A stretch of 64,000 nucleotides of DNA from JAOUEA01 sp963810945 (GCA_963810945.1 CAWEPI010000004.1:682001-746000), one strand, 5' to 3'. Counted from the first letter of the stretch, positions 46,213 through 55,446 are shown. Notes: a model not told the origin generated them from the letters alone. A program made the numbers and translations.

Positions 46213-46812
46213 ATGCTCTTCGTCGGCCTCACCGGCGGTATCGGCACCGGCAAGTCCACCGCCGCGCGCATGCTCGCCGAGCGCGGGGCCGTCGTGATCG
46301 ACGCGGACCTCCTGGCCCGAGAGGCGGTCGCGCCCGGCACCGACGGGTTCCGCGCGGTCGTCGAGGCGTTCGGTCAGGAGGTCGTCAACGCCGATGGCAC
46401 GCTGGATCGCAAGCGCCTCGCCCAGATCGTCTTCGAGGACCCGGAGCGCCGGCGCGCGTTGGAAGCCATCGTCCACCCGGAGGTGCGCCGGCGGATCGCG
46501 CAGACCGTGGCGGACAACGCCGGCACGCCGAGCGTCGTGGTGCTCGACTCCCCGCTCCTGATCGAGACCGACGGGCATCGCGACGTCCAGGTGATCGTCG
46601 TGACGACGACCACGCCCCAGTTGGCGATCGCGCGGCTCGTCGCGCGCGGGATGGACGAGGCCGACGCACGCGCCCGTCTCGCGGTCCAGATGCCGCTGGA
46701 GGAGAAGGCCCGCAAGGCCGACGTCGTCCTCGACAACGAGGGGTCGCTCGAAGACCTGGCCGCGCAGGTCGACGCCCTCTGGAAGGACCTGCGGGGGCGC
46801 GCGCACAGCTGA
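46213..46812 (+). CDS. coaE: dephospho-CoA kinase
   Basis: Phosphorylates dephospho-CoA in the final step of CoA synthesis. The 199-residue P-loop protein begins MLFVGLTGGIGTGKSTAARM (Walker A GGIGTGKST). The conserved acidic DADLLAREAVAPG follows, then IVHPEVRRRI and LDSPLLIETDGH in the substrate lid area, and the C-terminal ADVVLDNEGSLEDL. It lacks the extra C-terminal domain found in mycobacterial CoaE. Confidence 0.94.
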   Translation: MLFVGLTGGIGTGKSTAARMLAERGAVVIDADLLAREAVAPGTDGFRAVVEAFGQEVVNADGTLDRKRLAQIVFEDPERRRALEAIVHPEVRRRIAQTVADNAGTPSVVVLDSPLLIETDGHRDVQVIVVTTTTPQLAIARLVARGMDEADARARLAVQMPLEEKARKADVVLDNEGSLEDLAAQVDALWKDLRGRAHS

Positions 46813-46841
46813 AGCCGCGTCGGGGCGCGAGGGGCCGCGGC

Positions 46842-46847
46842 TATCAT
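46842..46847 (+). promoter_or_regulatory. -10 hexamer TATCAT before the HAD gene
   Basis: TATCAT ends eight bases before the ATG at 46856 and there is no SD. Confidence 0.4.
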
Positions 46848-46855
46848 CCCGGCCG

Positions 46856-47563
46856 ATGAGGTTCCGCGCTGTCTTCTTCGATGCCGGCGAGACGCTGGTG
46901 CACCCTGCGCCCACGTTCCCCGACCTGTTCGCTGCCATCGTCACGCGCCAGGGTCACCCGCGGGACCCGGGCGACGTCGTGACGGCTGCCGCGGTGGTCA
47001 CCGACATGTTCTCCGAGGCCGCGGCCGCGAACGCCCTGTGGACCACGAGCCCGGAGCGCTCGCGCGCGTTCTGGATCGAGGTGTACGCACGCATGCTCGC
47101 GGCGCTCGACCTGCCCTCCGGCGACGGGCTCGGGGAAGAGCTCTACGCGCAGTTCACCGATCTGCGGAACTACGCGCTCTTCGACGATGTACGGCCGGCG
47201 CTGGCGGCGCTCGCGGTCACCGAGGCGACGCTCGGCATCGTCTCGAACTTCGAGGCCTGGCTCGAGGACCTGCTCCGGGCCCTCGATGTGCGCGACGCCT
47301 TCGCGGTCCGCGTGATCTCGGGACTGGAGGGCATCGAGAAGCCCGACCTCCGCATCTACGAGCGTGCCCTCGAGCGTGCCGGCGTGCGGCCGACCGATGC
47401 CGCGTTCGTGGGGGACAACCCCGAGTTCGACGTGGGGCCGCCGGCCGCGATCGGCATGACGCCCGTCCTGATCGACCGCCGCGGGCGCCATCCGGAGTTC
47501 GACGGGCCGGGCGCGCGCATCACCGACCTCGCCGAGCTCGCCGCTGCCCTGGAGACCCTGTGA
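46856..47563 (+). CDS. HAD-superfamily hydrolase
   Basis: Cytoplasmic hydrolase of 235 residues, probably a small-molecule phosphatase. Motif I is VFFDAGETLVHP, with the nucleophilic Asp but Gly in place of the second Asp, as in the HDHD3-like subgroup. Motif II is GIVSNFEAW, the motif III lysine lies in GIEKPDLRIYERAL, and motif IV is VGDNPEFDVG. A helical cap lies between residues 20 and 110. It starts a run of three overlapping genes (HAD, DUF2203, dehydrogenase); substrate unknown. Confidence 0.85.
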   Translation: MRFRAVFFDAGETLVHPAPTFPDLFAAIVTRQGHPRDPGDVVTAAAVVTDMFSEAAAANALWTTSPERSRAFWIEVYARMLAALDLPSGDGLGEELYAQFTDLRNYALFDDVRPALAALAVTEATLGIVSNFEAWLEDLLRALDVRDAFAVRVISGLEGIEKPDLRIYERALERAGVRPTDAAFVGDNPEFDVGPPAAIGMTPVLIDRRGRHPEFDGPGARITDLAELAAALETL

Positions 47564-47931
47564 GCGAGGAGCGTCGCTTCACCCCGGCCGAGGCCAACGC
47601 CGCGCTGCCCGATCTGCGCCAGCTGCTCCCGCGACTGCGCGAGGCTCGGCGCACCTTGATCGCATCGAGCCGACGCATCAGCGAGGCCGTCGCGGCCGAT
47701 GGCGGGGGCGTGGCCGGCTCCGACTGGTTCGAGGCCCAGCAGATCCTCAAGGAGGACGTGACCGCCTTGGCGGAGGCGGGCATCTTGCTGCGTGATCCCG
47801 AGACCGGCCTGGTGGACTTCCCGGCCGAGCGCGAGGGCCGGGAGGTGTACCTGTGCTGGCGGCTCGGCGAGGACGACGTCGCCTGGTTCCACGAGGTCAC
47901 GACCGGCTTCAGCGGCAGGCAGCCGCTGTGA
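47560..47931 (+). CDS. DUF2203 family protein
   Basis: A 123-residue cytoplasmic protein with the DUF2203 pattern: RRFTPAEANAALPDLRQLLP at the N-terminus, a helical middle, and the C-terminal VDFPAEREGREVYLCWRLGE with DDVAWFHEVTTGFSGRQPL. The family is widespread in Gram-positive and other bacteria and has no known function. GTG 47560 overlaps the HAD stop and its own stop overlaps the dehydrogenase GTG, so all three are co-translated. Confidence 0.85.
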   Translation: MSEERRFTPAEANAALPDLRQLLPRLREARRTLIASSRRISEAVAADGGGVAGSDWFEAQQILKEDVTALAEAGILLRDPETGLVDFPAEREGREVYLCWRLGEDDVAWFHEVTTGFSGRQPL

Positions 47932-48905
47932 CGAAACCGCTGGTGGTCGTGCTCGGCGCCACGGCCGAGGATCCGCCGCCCGGCATCGAGGCGGCCGCCG
48001 ACGCGGTCGAGCTCCGGTACGCGCCCGACGGCGCGGCGCTGCCCGGAGCCATCGCCGACGCGGACGGCCTCTTCTTCTGGCGCGCGCAGGGGGAGTGGCT
48101 GCGGACGGCGCTTCCCTCCGCCCGCCGGCTCCGCTGGGTGCAGTCGGCGTCCGACGGTGTCGACCAGGTGCTCTCGCCCGAGCTCGTCGAGCGCCCGATC
48201 GCGGTGACCAACGCGCGCGGGGTCTTCGACGGCGCGATCGCGGAGTGGGTGATCGGCGCGATGCTCGCCTTCACGTCGCGGATCCTGCATCAGCGCGACG
48301 CGCAGGTCGCCCACGAGTGGGCGCACCGCACGACGGAGCGGCTGGCGGGCTCGCGCCTGCTGGTGGTGGGGCCCGGGCCGATCGGGCGCGCCGTCGCGCA
48401 GCGTGCGGAGTCCCTCGGCGTGCAGGTGGCCGCCGCCGGCCGCACCACGCGCGTCGACGATCTGCTCGGCACGGTCGTCTCGACGAGCGACCTCGCGGCG
48501 TTCGATGCGGCGCTCGGCTCGGCGGACCACGTCGTGGACGCGATGCCGCTCACCGACGCCACGCGCGGCTCGTTCGGCGCGGACCGGTTCGCGGCGATGC
48601 GGTCGTCGGCGCGCTTCTACAACGTGGGGCGTGGTGCCACCGTGGACGAGGCGGCGCTCGCGGACGCATTGGAGAACGGCGCGATCGCGGGCGCGGCCCT
48701 CGACGTCTTCGAGGTGGAGCCGCTGCCCCCCGAGAGCCCGCTGTGGTCGATGCCGCAGGTGCTCATCTCCCCGCATATGTGTGGCGACTTCGAAGGGTGG
48801 CAGGCAGAGGTGATCGCGCTCTTCGTGGAGAACGCGCGTCGGTTCGCGCGCGGCGAGGAGCTGAGGAACCCCGTCGACACGAACGCAGGCCACGGCGTGG
48901 GCTGA
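47928..48905 (+). CDS. D-isomer-specific 2-hydroxyacid dehydrogenase family protein
   Basis: NAD(P)-dependent oxidoreductase, 325 residues. The Rossmann loop is VVGPGPIGRAVAQRAE. The catalytic triad can be placed: Arg in FYNVGRGATVDEAAL, Glu in ALDVFEVEPLPPESPL, and His in LISPHMCGDFEG. The N-terminal part has WVQSASDGVDQVL, typical of the GhrA/phosphoglycerate-dehydrogenase-like group acting on glyoxylate, hydroxypyruvate or related acids. Exact substrate is not decidable. It ends the three-gene run. Confidence 0.85.
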   Translation: MTKPLVVVLGATAEDPPPGIEAAADAVELRYAPDGAALPGAIADADGLFFWRAQGEWLRTALPSARRLRWVQSASDGVDQVLSPELVERPIAVTNARGVFDGAIAEWVIGAMLAFTSRILHQRDAQVAHEWAHRTTERLAGSRLLVVGPGPIGRAVAQRAESLGVQVAAAGRTTRVDDLLGTVVSTSDLAAFDAALGSADHVVDAMPLTDATRGSFGADRFAAMRSSARFYNVGRGATVDEAALADALENGAIAGAALDVFEVEPLPPESPLWSMPQVLISPHMCGDFEGWQAEVIALFVENARRFARGEELRNPVDTNAGHGVG

Positions 48906-48942
48906 AGCCTGCGAGAGGTTGCCGAAGCGTGGGCGACCGCCA

Positions 48943-48948
48943 TAGCCT
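48943..48948 (+). promoter_or_regulatory. -10 hexamer TAGCCT before the ABC exporter
   Basis: TAGCCT ends seven bases before the ATG at 48956 with no SD between. Confidence 0.4.
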
Positions 48949-48955
48949 GCGGGGC

Positions 48956-50641
48956 ATGGCCGAGCGCGTGATCGAGGTCCGTGGGCTGCGCAAGAGCTAC
49001 GGCGACGTCGAGGCGGTGCGCGGCATCGATCTCCACGTCGATCGCGGAGAGGTCTTCGCGCTCCTCGGGCCGAACGGCGCGGGGAAGACGACGACCACGG
49101 AGATCCTCGAGGGCTACCGGACGCGGACCGCCGGCGAGGTCTCCGTGCTGGAGTACGATCCCGCGGCGCGTCCGCGCGACCTGCGCCAGCGCGTCGGCAT
49201 CGTGCTCCAGTCGACCGGCGTCGACCCGTACCTCACGGTGCGGGAGACGATCGAGATGTACGCGGGCTACTACCCGCAACGGCTCGCGTTGGACGACGTG
49301 ATCCAGCTGGTGGGGCTCGAGGAGAAGGCCGACACCCGGGTGAACAAGCTCTCCGGGGGGCAGCAGCGCCGGCTCGACGTCGCGGTCGGGCTCGCCGGCG
49401 ACCCCGAGCTGCTGTTCCTGGACGAGCCCACCACCGGCTTCGATCCGAGCGCCCGCCGCAACGCGTGGCAGATGATCAAGGGCCTGAGCGAGCTCGGGAA
49501 GACGGTCTTCCTCACCACGCACTTCATGGACGAGGCCCAGTACCTCGCGGATCGGCTCGCGGTGGTCGCGAAGGGCCTGATCGTGGCGGAGGGGACCCCG
49601 GAGACGATCGCCGGGCGCGACACGATGCGGACCCGGGTGCGCTACCGGCTCCCCGCGGACGCGCCGCACCCCCCCGACTGGGGTCAGCAGCAGCGCGACG
49701 ACGGCTACTGGGAGTTCCGGGCCGAGGATCCGACCAAGTCGCTGCACGGGCTGACCTCGTGGGCGCTCGAGCACGGCGTCGAGTTGGAGGGGCTCGCCGT
49801 CGATCGCCCGAGCCTCGAGGACGTCTACCTCGACATCACCGGCGTCGGAGGAGGGGGAGCCGTGAGCGACGTCGGCCTGACGTTCAGGCAGATCCGCTAC
49901 ACGAACAAGGCGTTCTGGCGGAACCCGGCTTCGGCGTTCTTCACGTTCGCGTTCCCGCTGATGTTCCTGGTGATCTTCGCGTCGCTGTTCGGCAGCGGCA
50001 CGGTCACGCTCGCGAACGGTGGGACGCTGAAGCAGTCGACCTACTACGTCGCCTCGATGGCTGCCTTCGGCGTCCTCACCGCTTGCTACACGAACATCGC
50101 GATCAACGTCACCTTCCAGCGCGACAGCGGCATCCTGAAGCGCACGAGGGGTACGCCGTTGCCGGGAGGGTCGTACCTCACGGCCCGTGTGATCCACGCG
50201 ATGCTGATGGCGATGGTGCTCGTGATCATCGCGGCGCTGTTCGGCGCGCTCGCGTACGGCGCCGACCTCCCCACGGGCGGGGATCTCCTGCGCACGGTCG
50301 CGGTGGTGTTGATCGGGGGAGCGAGCTTCTCGGCGCTCGCGCTGGCCCTCACGGCCGCTATCCCGAACGCGGACGCGGCACCGGCCATCGTGAACGCCAC
50401 GATCCTGCCGCTGCTCTTCATCTCCGGGGTGTTCGTGCCCCTCGGCGCCAACACCCCGCAGTGGATCATCACGCTCGGCGACGTCTTCCCGGTGAAGCAT
50501 TTCGTCGACGCGTTCCTCGGCGCGTTCTACGGCCCGCCGAACTTCCCGTTCGCGTGGAGCGACATCGCGATCGTGGCCGCCTGGGGTGTGGCGGGGCTCC
50601 TGTTGGCCGCGCGCTTCTTCAGCTGGGAGCCCCGGAAGTGA
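48956..50641 (+). CDS. ABC-2 type exporter, ATPase apparently fused to permease
   Basis: 561 residues in one frame. Residues 1-300 are a drug/antibiotic-type ATPase: Walker A GPNGAGKTTTTEIL, Q-loop VGIVLQSTGVDPYLTV, signature LSGGQQRRLDVAVGLA, Walker B LLFLDEPTTGFDP, switch histidine LTTHFMDEAQ. Residues from about 303 are an ABC-2 permease with six hydrophobic segments and ILKRTRGTPLPGGSYLTARV. At the join, GGAGGAGGGGGAG (49847-49859) is a perfect ribosome-binding site before GTG 49862, which overlaps a TGA in the next frame. So two coupled genes joined by a one-base error is as likely as a true fusion. Cargo unknown. Confidence 0.87.
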   Translation: MAERVIEVRGLRKSYGDVEAVRGIDLHVDRGEVFALLGPNGAGKTTTTEILEGYRTRTAGEVSVLEYDPAARPRDLRQRVGIVLQSTGVDPYLTVRETIEMYAGYYPQRLALDDVIQLVGLEEKADTRVNKLSGGQQRRLDVAVGLAGDPELLFLDEPTTGFDPSARRNAWQMIKGLSELGKTVFLTTHFMDEAQYLADRLAVVAKGLIVAEGTPETIAGRDTMRTRVRYRLPADAPHPPDWGQQQRDDGYWEFRAEDPTKSLHGLTSWALEHGVELEGLAVDRPSLEDVYLDITGVGGGGAVSDVGLTFRQIRYTNKAFWRNPASAFFTFAFPLMFLVIFASLFGSGTVTLANGGTLKQSTYYVASMAAFGVLTACYTNIAINVTFQRDSGILKRTRGTPLPGGSYLTARVIHAMLMAMVLVIIAALFGALAYGADLPTGGDLLRTVAVVLIGGASFSALALALTAAIPNADAAPAIVNATILPLLFISGVFVPLGANTPQWIITLGDVFPVKHFVDAFLGAFYGPPNFPFAWSDIAIVAAWGVAGLLLAARFFSWEPRK

Positions 50642-50645
50642 GGGT

Positions 50646-50677
50646 CGTCTGCTAGGCTCCGGCCCTCCGAGCAGACG
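50646..50677 (+). promoter_or_regulatory. inverted repeat enclosing a -10-like hexamer
   Basis: CGTCTGCT (50646-50653) and AGCAGACG (50670-50677) form an 8-base inverted repeat with a 16-base loop that begins in TAGGCT (50653-50658). It lies just after the exporter and before the binding protein; it may be a terminator, an operator, or both. Confidence 0.4.
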
Positions 50678-50707
50678 GCACCGGAAGGACCTGAGGGGGT
50701 AGTCACG

Positions 50708-51637
50708 ATGCGGAAGATCATCATCGGCGTGGCGGCGCTGACCATCGTGGCGGCCGCGTGCTCCAACAGCTCCGACAGCGGGAACAGCCCGACCCCGACA
50801 GGCGGAACGACGACCGCCGCACCCGCCGACGCCAAGGCGTGCGCGCAGGGCGCCGACATCCCGTACATCACCGATGGCGCACTCACGGTCGGTACCGACA
50901 ACCCGGCGTTCCAGCCCTGGTTCGGGGGTACGGGGACCTATGGGCCGTGGAAGGCCAACCCCAGCGGCGGCACGGGCAATCCGGCGAGCGGCGAGGGCTA
51001 CGAGAGCGCGGTGACGTACGCGCTCGCCGACCAGATGGGCTTCACCCAGGATCAGGTCACGTGGGTTCCCGTGAACTTCAACGAGTCCTTCAAGCCGGGT
51101 CCGAAGACCTTCGACTTCGACATCAACGAGATCTCCTACAACCCGGCGCGAGCCACCGTCGTCACCTTCAGCGACAGCTACTACGACGTCTCGCAGGCCA
51201 TCGTCGTGAAGAAGGACGGCCCGTACGCCGATGCCAAGACCTTCGCCGACCTGAACAGCGCCAAGCTCGGCGCCCAGGTGGGCACGACGTCCTACAACTA
51301 CATCGTTGACAACATCCAGCCCGCGCAGCAGCCGCAGGTCTACGACAAGTCTGTCGACGTACTGTCCGCGTTCAACAACGGTCAGATCGACGGCTTCGTG
51401 ACGGATGCGCCGACCGCGTACGTGGCGGTGCTGATCGGTGAGGCGAAGGGCGGCGTGGTGGCCGGGCAGTTCCCGCAGATCGGCGCGCAGGAGTACTTCG
51501 GGGTGGTCTTCACCAAGGACAACCCGTTGGCGGGCTGCGTGAACCAAGCCATCGCTGCCCTAACGGACGACGGCACCCTCGCCGCGCTCCAGAAGAAGTG
51601 GCTCAAGGACGTCACCTTCCCGGAGATCAAGCAGTAG
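50708..51637 (+). CDS. polar amino-acid-type ABC substrate-binding lipoprotein
   Basis: Type II binding-fold lipoprotein of 309 residues with lipobox TIVAAACSN near residue 18 and a Ser/Thr/Pro linker. The domain contains GALTVGTDNPAFQPWF, FDFDINEISYNPARATVVTF and YYDVSQAIVVKKDGPYAD, then AKLGAQVGTTSYNYIV and the closing LAALQKKWLKDVTF. ATG 50708 follows GAGGGGG. It heads a second HisJ/GlnH-type importer, with permease and ATPase immediately downstream, and is only distantly similar to the receptor at 36542. Confidence 0.9.
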   Translation: MRKIIIGVAALTIVAAACSNSSDSGNSPTPTGGTTTAAPADAKACAQGADIPYITDGALTVGTDNPAFQPWFGGTGTYGPWKANPSGGTGNPASGEGYESAVTYALADQMGFTQDQVTWVPVNFNESFKPGPKTFDFDINEISYNPARATVVTFSDSYYDVSQAIVVKKDGPYADAKTFADLNSAKLGAQVGTTSYNYIVDNIQPAQQPQVYDKSVDVLSAFNNGQIDGFVTDAPTAYVAVLIGEAKGGVVAGQFPQIGAQEYFGVVFTKDNPLAGCVNQAIAALTDDGTLAALQKKWLKDVTFPEIKQ

Positions 51638-51655
51638 CGGGGAGCCAGGGCGACG

Positions 51656-52558
51656 GTGGTCGGTGGCGGAGGCGCGCCCGAGGAGCACCAGTACCAGCCC
51701 GGCGACCCCCGGCTCGAGCCCGACCGGTCCTCGCGGATCCTCGGGCTGGGCAAGAAGCGTCCGGAGGGGCGGCGCGCGGTCCTGACCGCCGTGATCAGCA
51801 CGGTCGTCTTCTTCTCGATCATCACGTGGGTCGTCGTGCACTCGCCCAACTGGCCCGCGGTGAAGAACCAGTTCTTCAACGGAGCTGAGTTCAAGGATGC
51901 CTTCCCCGGCATCCTCCGTGCGTTCTGGGTGAACGTGAAGATGTTCATGACGGCCGAGGTGTTCATCCTCGCCTTCGCCCTGTTGTTGGCCGTCATGCGG
52001 AGCCTGACCGGACCGATCTTCTTCCCCATCCGCCTCTTGTCTGTCGCCTACGTGGACCTGTTCCGGGGCATCCCGACGATCCTGGTGATCTACATCCTGG
52101 GGTTCGGGGTTCCGGGATTGCAGCTTCCGGGTGTGCCGAACTCTCCGTACTTCTGGGGCGTGGTCTCGCTCATCCTCGTGTACTCGGCGTACGTCGCGGA
52201 GGTGTACCGCGCGGGGATCGAGTCCGTGCACGGGAGTCAGGTGGCCGCCGCGCGCTCGCTGGGCTTGTCGCGCTGGATGTCGATGCGCCACGTGGTGCTT
52301 CCGCAGGCGATCAGACGCGTGATCCCACCCCTGCTGAACGACTTCATCGGTCTGCAGAAGGACACAGCGCTGGTGGCGTCGCTCGGCGTCGTCGAGGCCT
52401 TCCGCCAAGCGCAGATCGATAGCGCCAACACCTTCAACTACACGCCCTACCTCGCCACCGCGCTCATCTTCGTCGTGATCACGATCCCTCTCGCACGCTT
52501 CACCGACTACCTGGTCGCCCGCGGCCGCAAGCGACGCGCGGCGGAGGGGGTTCGTTGA
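51656..52558 (+). CDS. polar amino-acid ABC permease
   Basis: HisM/GlnP-type permease, 300 residues from GTG 51656. A 40-residue hydrophilic, cytoplasmic lead precedes a first helix (TAVISTVVFFSIITWVVV). The core has FWVNVKMFMTAEVFILAFAL, YVDLFRGIPTILVIYILGFG and VYSAYVAEVYRAGIESVHGS, then the EAA loop SLGLSRWMSMRHVVLPQAIR. Unlike the permease at 37532 it has no extra membrane domain. Its stop overlaps the TTG of the ATPase gene. Confidence 0.92.
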   Translation: MVGGGGAPEEHQYQPGDPRLEPDRSSRILGLGKKRPEGRRAVLTAVISTVVFFSIITWVVVHSPNWPAVKNQFFNGAEFKDAFPGILRAFWVNVKMFMTAEVFILAFALLLAVMRSLTGPIFFPIRLLSVAYVDLFRGIPTILVIYILGFGVPGLQLPGVPNSPYFWGVVSLILVYSAYVAEVYRAGIESVHGSQVAAARSLGLSRWMSMRHVVLPQAIRRVIPPLLNDFIGLQKDTALVASLGVVEAFRQAQIDSANTFNYTPYLATALIFVVITIPLARFTDYLVARGRKRRAAEGVR

Positions 52559-53304
52559 CCGGGTCGGCGATCTTGCTCGAGGGTGTGCACAAGTCGTTCG
52601 GGAAGCTCGAAGTGCTGAAGGGCATCGACCTGGAGGTCGACGAGCACGACGTGATCTGTCTGATCGGCGCGTCTGGGTCGGGCAAGTCGACGATGCTTCG
52701 GTGCATCAACCTCCTCGAGCCCATCGACTCGGGCCGGATCATGGTCCATGGCGCGGAGATCACCGCGCCAGGGGTCGATCTCAACGCTGTGCGACGCCAG
52801 ATCGGGATCGTCTTCCAGAGCTTCAATCTGTTCCCTCACATGAGCGTGATCGACAACATCATGCTCGCGCCGCGGAAGGTGCTGAAGACGCCCAGAGACC
52901 AGGCGGACGTGGAGGCGCGCGAGCTCTTGAAGCGCTTCGGCCTGGCCGACAAGGCCGACGAGTATCCGGACCGGCTCTCCGGCGGGCAGCAACAACGCGT
53001 GGCGATCACGCGCGCGCTCGCGATGCAGCCCGACATCATGCTCCTCGACGAGATCACGAGCGCCCTCGATCCCGAGCTCGTGGCGGAGGTGCTCGACGTG
53101 GTGCGGGAGCTCGCGGCCGGGGGCATGACGATGCTCCTCGCCACCCATGAGATGGGCTTCGCGCGAGACATCGCGACCCGCGTGTGCTTCCTGGACGCGG
53201 GTGTGATCCTGGAGCAAGGACCGCCCGATCAGATCTTCGGCGCGCCCGAGCAGGATCGGACCAAGCAGTTCCTCCAGCGGATCGTCGACGCGGGCCGCAT
53301 GTAG
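52555..53304 (+). CDS. polar amino-acid ABC ATPase
   Basis: GlnQ/HisP-type ATPase, 249 residues starting at TTG 52555, which overlaps the permease stop. Walker A GASGSGKSTMLRC, Q-loop VFQSFNLFPHMSVIDNIM, signature LSGGQQQRVAITRALAM, Walker B IMLLDEITSALDPE (Ile where Pro is usual after the Glu) and switch histidine in LATHEMGFARDIA. Completes the second polar amino-acid importer. Confidence 0.94.
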   Translation: MTGSAILLEGVHKSFGKLEVLKGIDLEVDEHDVICLIGASGSGKSTMLRCINLLEPIDSGRIMVHGAEITAPGVDLNAVRRQIGIVFQSFNLFPHMSVIDNIMLAPRKVLKTPRDQADVEARELLKRFGLADKADEYPDRLSGGQQQRVAITRALAMQPDIMLLDEITSALDPELVAEVLDVVRELAAGGMTMLLATHEMGFARDIATRVCFLDAGVILEQGPPDQIFGAPEQDRTKQFLQRIVDAGRM

Positions 53305-53332
53305 CGCGGCTCGCCGTGTCGGCGGACGGCCC

Positions 53333-53338
53333 TAGACT
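53333..53338 (+). promoter_or_regulatory. -10 hexamer TAGACT before uvrB
   Basis: TAGACT ends seven bases before the uvrB ATG, so transcription would start at or beside the start codon; no SD is present. Confidence 0.45.
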
Positions 53339-53345
53339 GACTCCC

Positions 53346-55373
53346 ATGCCGCCGTTCGAGATCAAGTCCGAGTTCCGCCCCGCGGGGGACCAGCCCAAGG
53401 CCATCGAGGAGCTCACCGCCGCGGTGGGCGGGGGCGCCCCGTACGCCACCCTGCTGGGGGCCACCGGGACCGGGAAGACGTTCACCATCGCGCACGTCGT
53501 CGAGCAGCTCCAGCGGCCCACCCTGGTGATCGCGCCCAACAAGTCCCTGGGTGCCCAGCTCGCCAACGAGTTCCGCGAGGTCTTCCCGGACAACGCCGTC
53601 GAGTACTTCGTCAGCTACTACGACTACTACCAGCCCGAGGCGTACATCGCGTCGACGGACACGTACATCGAGAAGGACTCCTCGGTGAACGAGGAGATCG
53701 AGCGCCTGCGCCACGCGGCCACGGCCGCGCTGCTCTCGCGGCGCGACGTGCTGATCGTGGCCTCCGTCTCCTGCATCTACGGCCTGGGCTCACCCGAGGA
53801 GTACCAGGGGCAGATCCTCCGTCCGTACAAGGGGACGGACATCCCGCTGGAGTTCGCGATGCAGCGGCTCGTCGACATCCAGTACCAGCGCAACAACGTG
53901 AGCCGCGCTCGCGGCACCTTCCGCGTGCAGGGCGACACCCTCGAGGTGTTCCCGCCCTACGAGCAGATCGGGTTCCGCATCGAGTGGTGGGGCGACACCG
54001 TCGAGAAGATCATGCGGTTCGATCCCGTCACGGGCGAGCTGATCGACGAGCTCACCGAGACCACCATCTTCCCGGCCACGCACTACGTCGCCTCGGAGGA
54101 GCGCATGAAGCGCGCCATCGTCTCCATCGAGGACGAGCTGGGGGAGCGGCTCGCGCAGCTCGACGGCGAGGGCAAGCTGCTCGAGGCCGAGCGCCTGCGG
54201 ATGCGCACCAACTACGACCTCGAGATGATGCGTGAGGTCGGCTTCTGCAGCGGCATCGAGAACTACTCCCGCCACATCGACGGCCGTTCGGCGGGCACCG
54301 CGCCGTACACCCTGCTCGACTACTTCCCCGACGACTACCTCGTCGTGATCGACGAGTCGCACGTCACGGTGCCGCAGCTCCACGGCATGTACGAGGGGGA
54401 CCTCTCGCGCAAGTCCAACCTCGTCGAGTACGGCTTCCGGCTACCCTCGGCCATCGACAACAGGCCGCTGCGCTTCGAAGAGTTCGTCGAGCGCGTGCCG
54501 CAGGCCGTCTTCATGTCCGCCACTCCGGGCGACTACGAGCTGCGGGTCTCCAAGGCGGTGGTGGAGCAGATCGTGCGCCCCACCGGCCTCGTCGACCCCG
54601 AGGTGGAGATCCGTCCCACCAAGGGCCAGGTGGACGACCTGATCGAGGAGATCCGCCGGCGCGCCGAGGCGAACCAGCGCGTGCTCGTCACCACCCTGAC
54701 CAAGAAGATGGCCGAAGACCTCACCGACTACCTGATCGAGATGGGCATCCGCGTGCGCTACCTCCACTCGGAGGTCGACACGCTGCAACGCATCGAGATC
54801 GTGCGCGACCTGCGGCTCGGTGAGTTCGACGTGCTGGTGGGCATCAACCTGCTGCGAGAGGGACTCGACCTGCCCGAGGTCTCGCTCGTGGCCATCCTCG
54901 ACGCCGACAAGGAAGGGTTCCTGCGCTCGGAGACGTCGCTCGTGCAGACCATCGGTCGGGCCGCACGCAACGTCGACGGCAAGGTCCTGATGTACGCGGA
55001 CGCCATCACGGACTCGATGAAGGCGGCCATCAGCGAGACGCAACGGCGCCGTCAGATCCAGATCCGGTACAACCAGGAGCACGGCATCGATCCGCAGACG
55101 GTGAGCCGCAAGGTCACCGACATCCTGCTCACGTTGCGGGGGGGCGACGGACCCGCGTCCTCGACCCCCAGGAAGGAGCGACGCCAGCGCGCGGCCCGGC
55201 CCGAGATGCCCACCGACGAGCTGGAGCGGCTGATCGCGAGCCTCGAGGAGGAGATGCACGAGGCCGCCAAGGATCTCCGCTTCGAGTACGCGGCGCGCCT
55301 GCGCGACGAGGTCGGGGACCTCCGCAAGGAGCTGCGAGCGATGCGCGAGGCGGGCGTCGGCGCGGCGTCCTGA
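53346..55373 (+). CDS. uvrB: excinuclease ABC subunit B
   Basis: Damage-verifying helicase-like subunit of nucleotide excision repair. The 675-residue protein has Walker A GATGTGKT (38-45) and the beta-hairpin that probes DNA containing YYDYYQPEAY (near residue 92). Helicase motifs follow, among them VVIDESHVTVPQ, FMSATPGDYE and LREGLDLPEVSLVAILDADK. The C-terminal UVR domain (AAKDLRFEYAARLRDEV) binds UvrC. ATG 53346 is the normal N-terminus. uvrA is 4 kb downstream with other genes inserted between. Confidence 0.97.
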   Translation: MPPFEIKSEFRPAGDQPKAIEELTAAVGGGAPYATLLGATGTGKTFTIAHVVEQLQRPTLVIAPNKSLGAQLANEFREVFPDNAVEYFVSYYDYYQPEAYIASTDTYIEKDSSVNEEIERLRHAATAALLSRRDVLIVASVSCIYGLGSPEEYQGQILRPYKGTDIPLEFAMQRLVDIQYQRNNVSRARGTFRVQGDTLEVFPPYEQIGFRIEWWGDTVEKIMRFDPVTGELIDELTETTIFPATHYVASEERMKRAIVSIEDELGERLAQLDGEGKLLEAERLRMRTNYDLEMMREVGFCSGIENYSRHIDGRSAGTAPYTLLDYFPDDYLVVIDESHVTVPQLHGMYEGDLSRKSNLVEYGFRLPSAIDNRPLRFEEFVERVPQAVFMSATPGDYELRVSKAVVEQIVRPTGLVDPEVEIRPTKGQVDDLIEEIRRRAEANQRVLVTTLTKKMAEDLTDYLIEMGIRVRYLHSEVDTLQRIEIVRDLRLGEFDVLVGINLLREGLDLPEVSLVAILDADKEGFLRSETSLVQTIGRAARNVDGKVLMYADAITDSMKAAISETQRRRQIQIRYNQEHGIDPQTVSRKVTDILLTLRGGDGPASSTPRKERRQRAARPEMPTDELERLIASLEEEMHEAAKDLRFEYAARLRDEVGDLRKELRAMREAGVGAAS

Positions 55374-55434
55374 GGATCCGGGCCCGCCGACGCTGCACGA
55401 ACGGCCCCGTCGGCCCCGTCGGCGCAGGTCCGGC

Positions 55435-55440
55435 TAGGCT
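55435..55440 (+). promoter_or_regulatory. -10 hexamer TAGGCT before the amidohydrolase
   Basis: TAGGCT ends six bases before the ATG at 55447 and no SD is seen. Confidence 0.4.
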
Positions 55441-55446
55441 CCGGCC

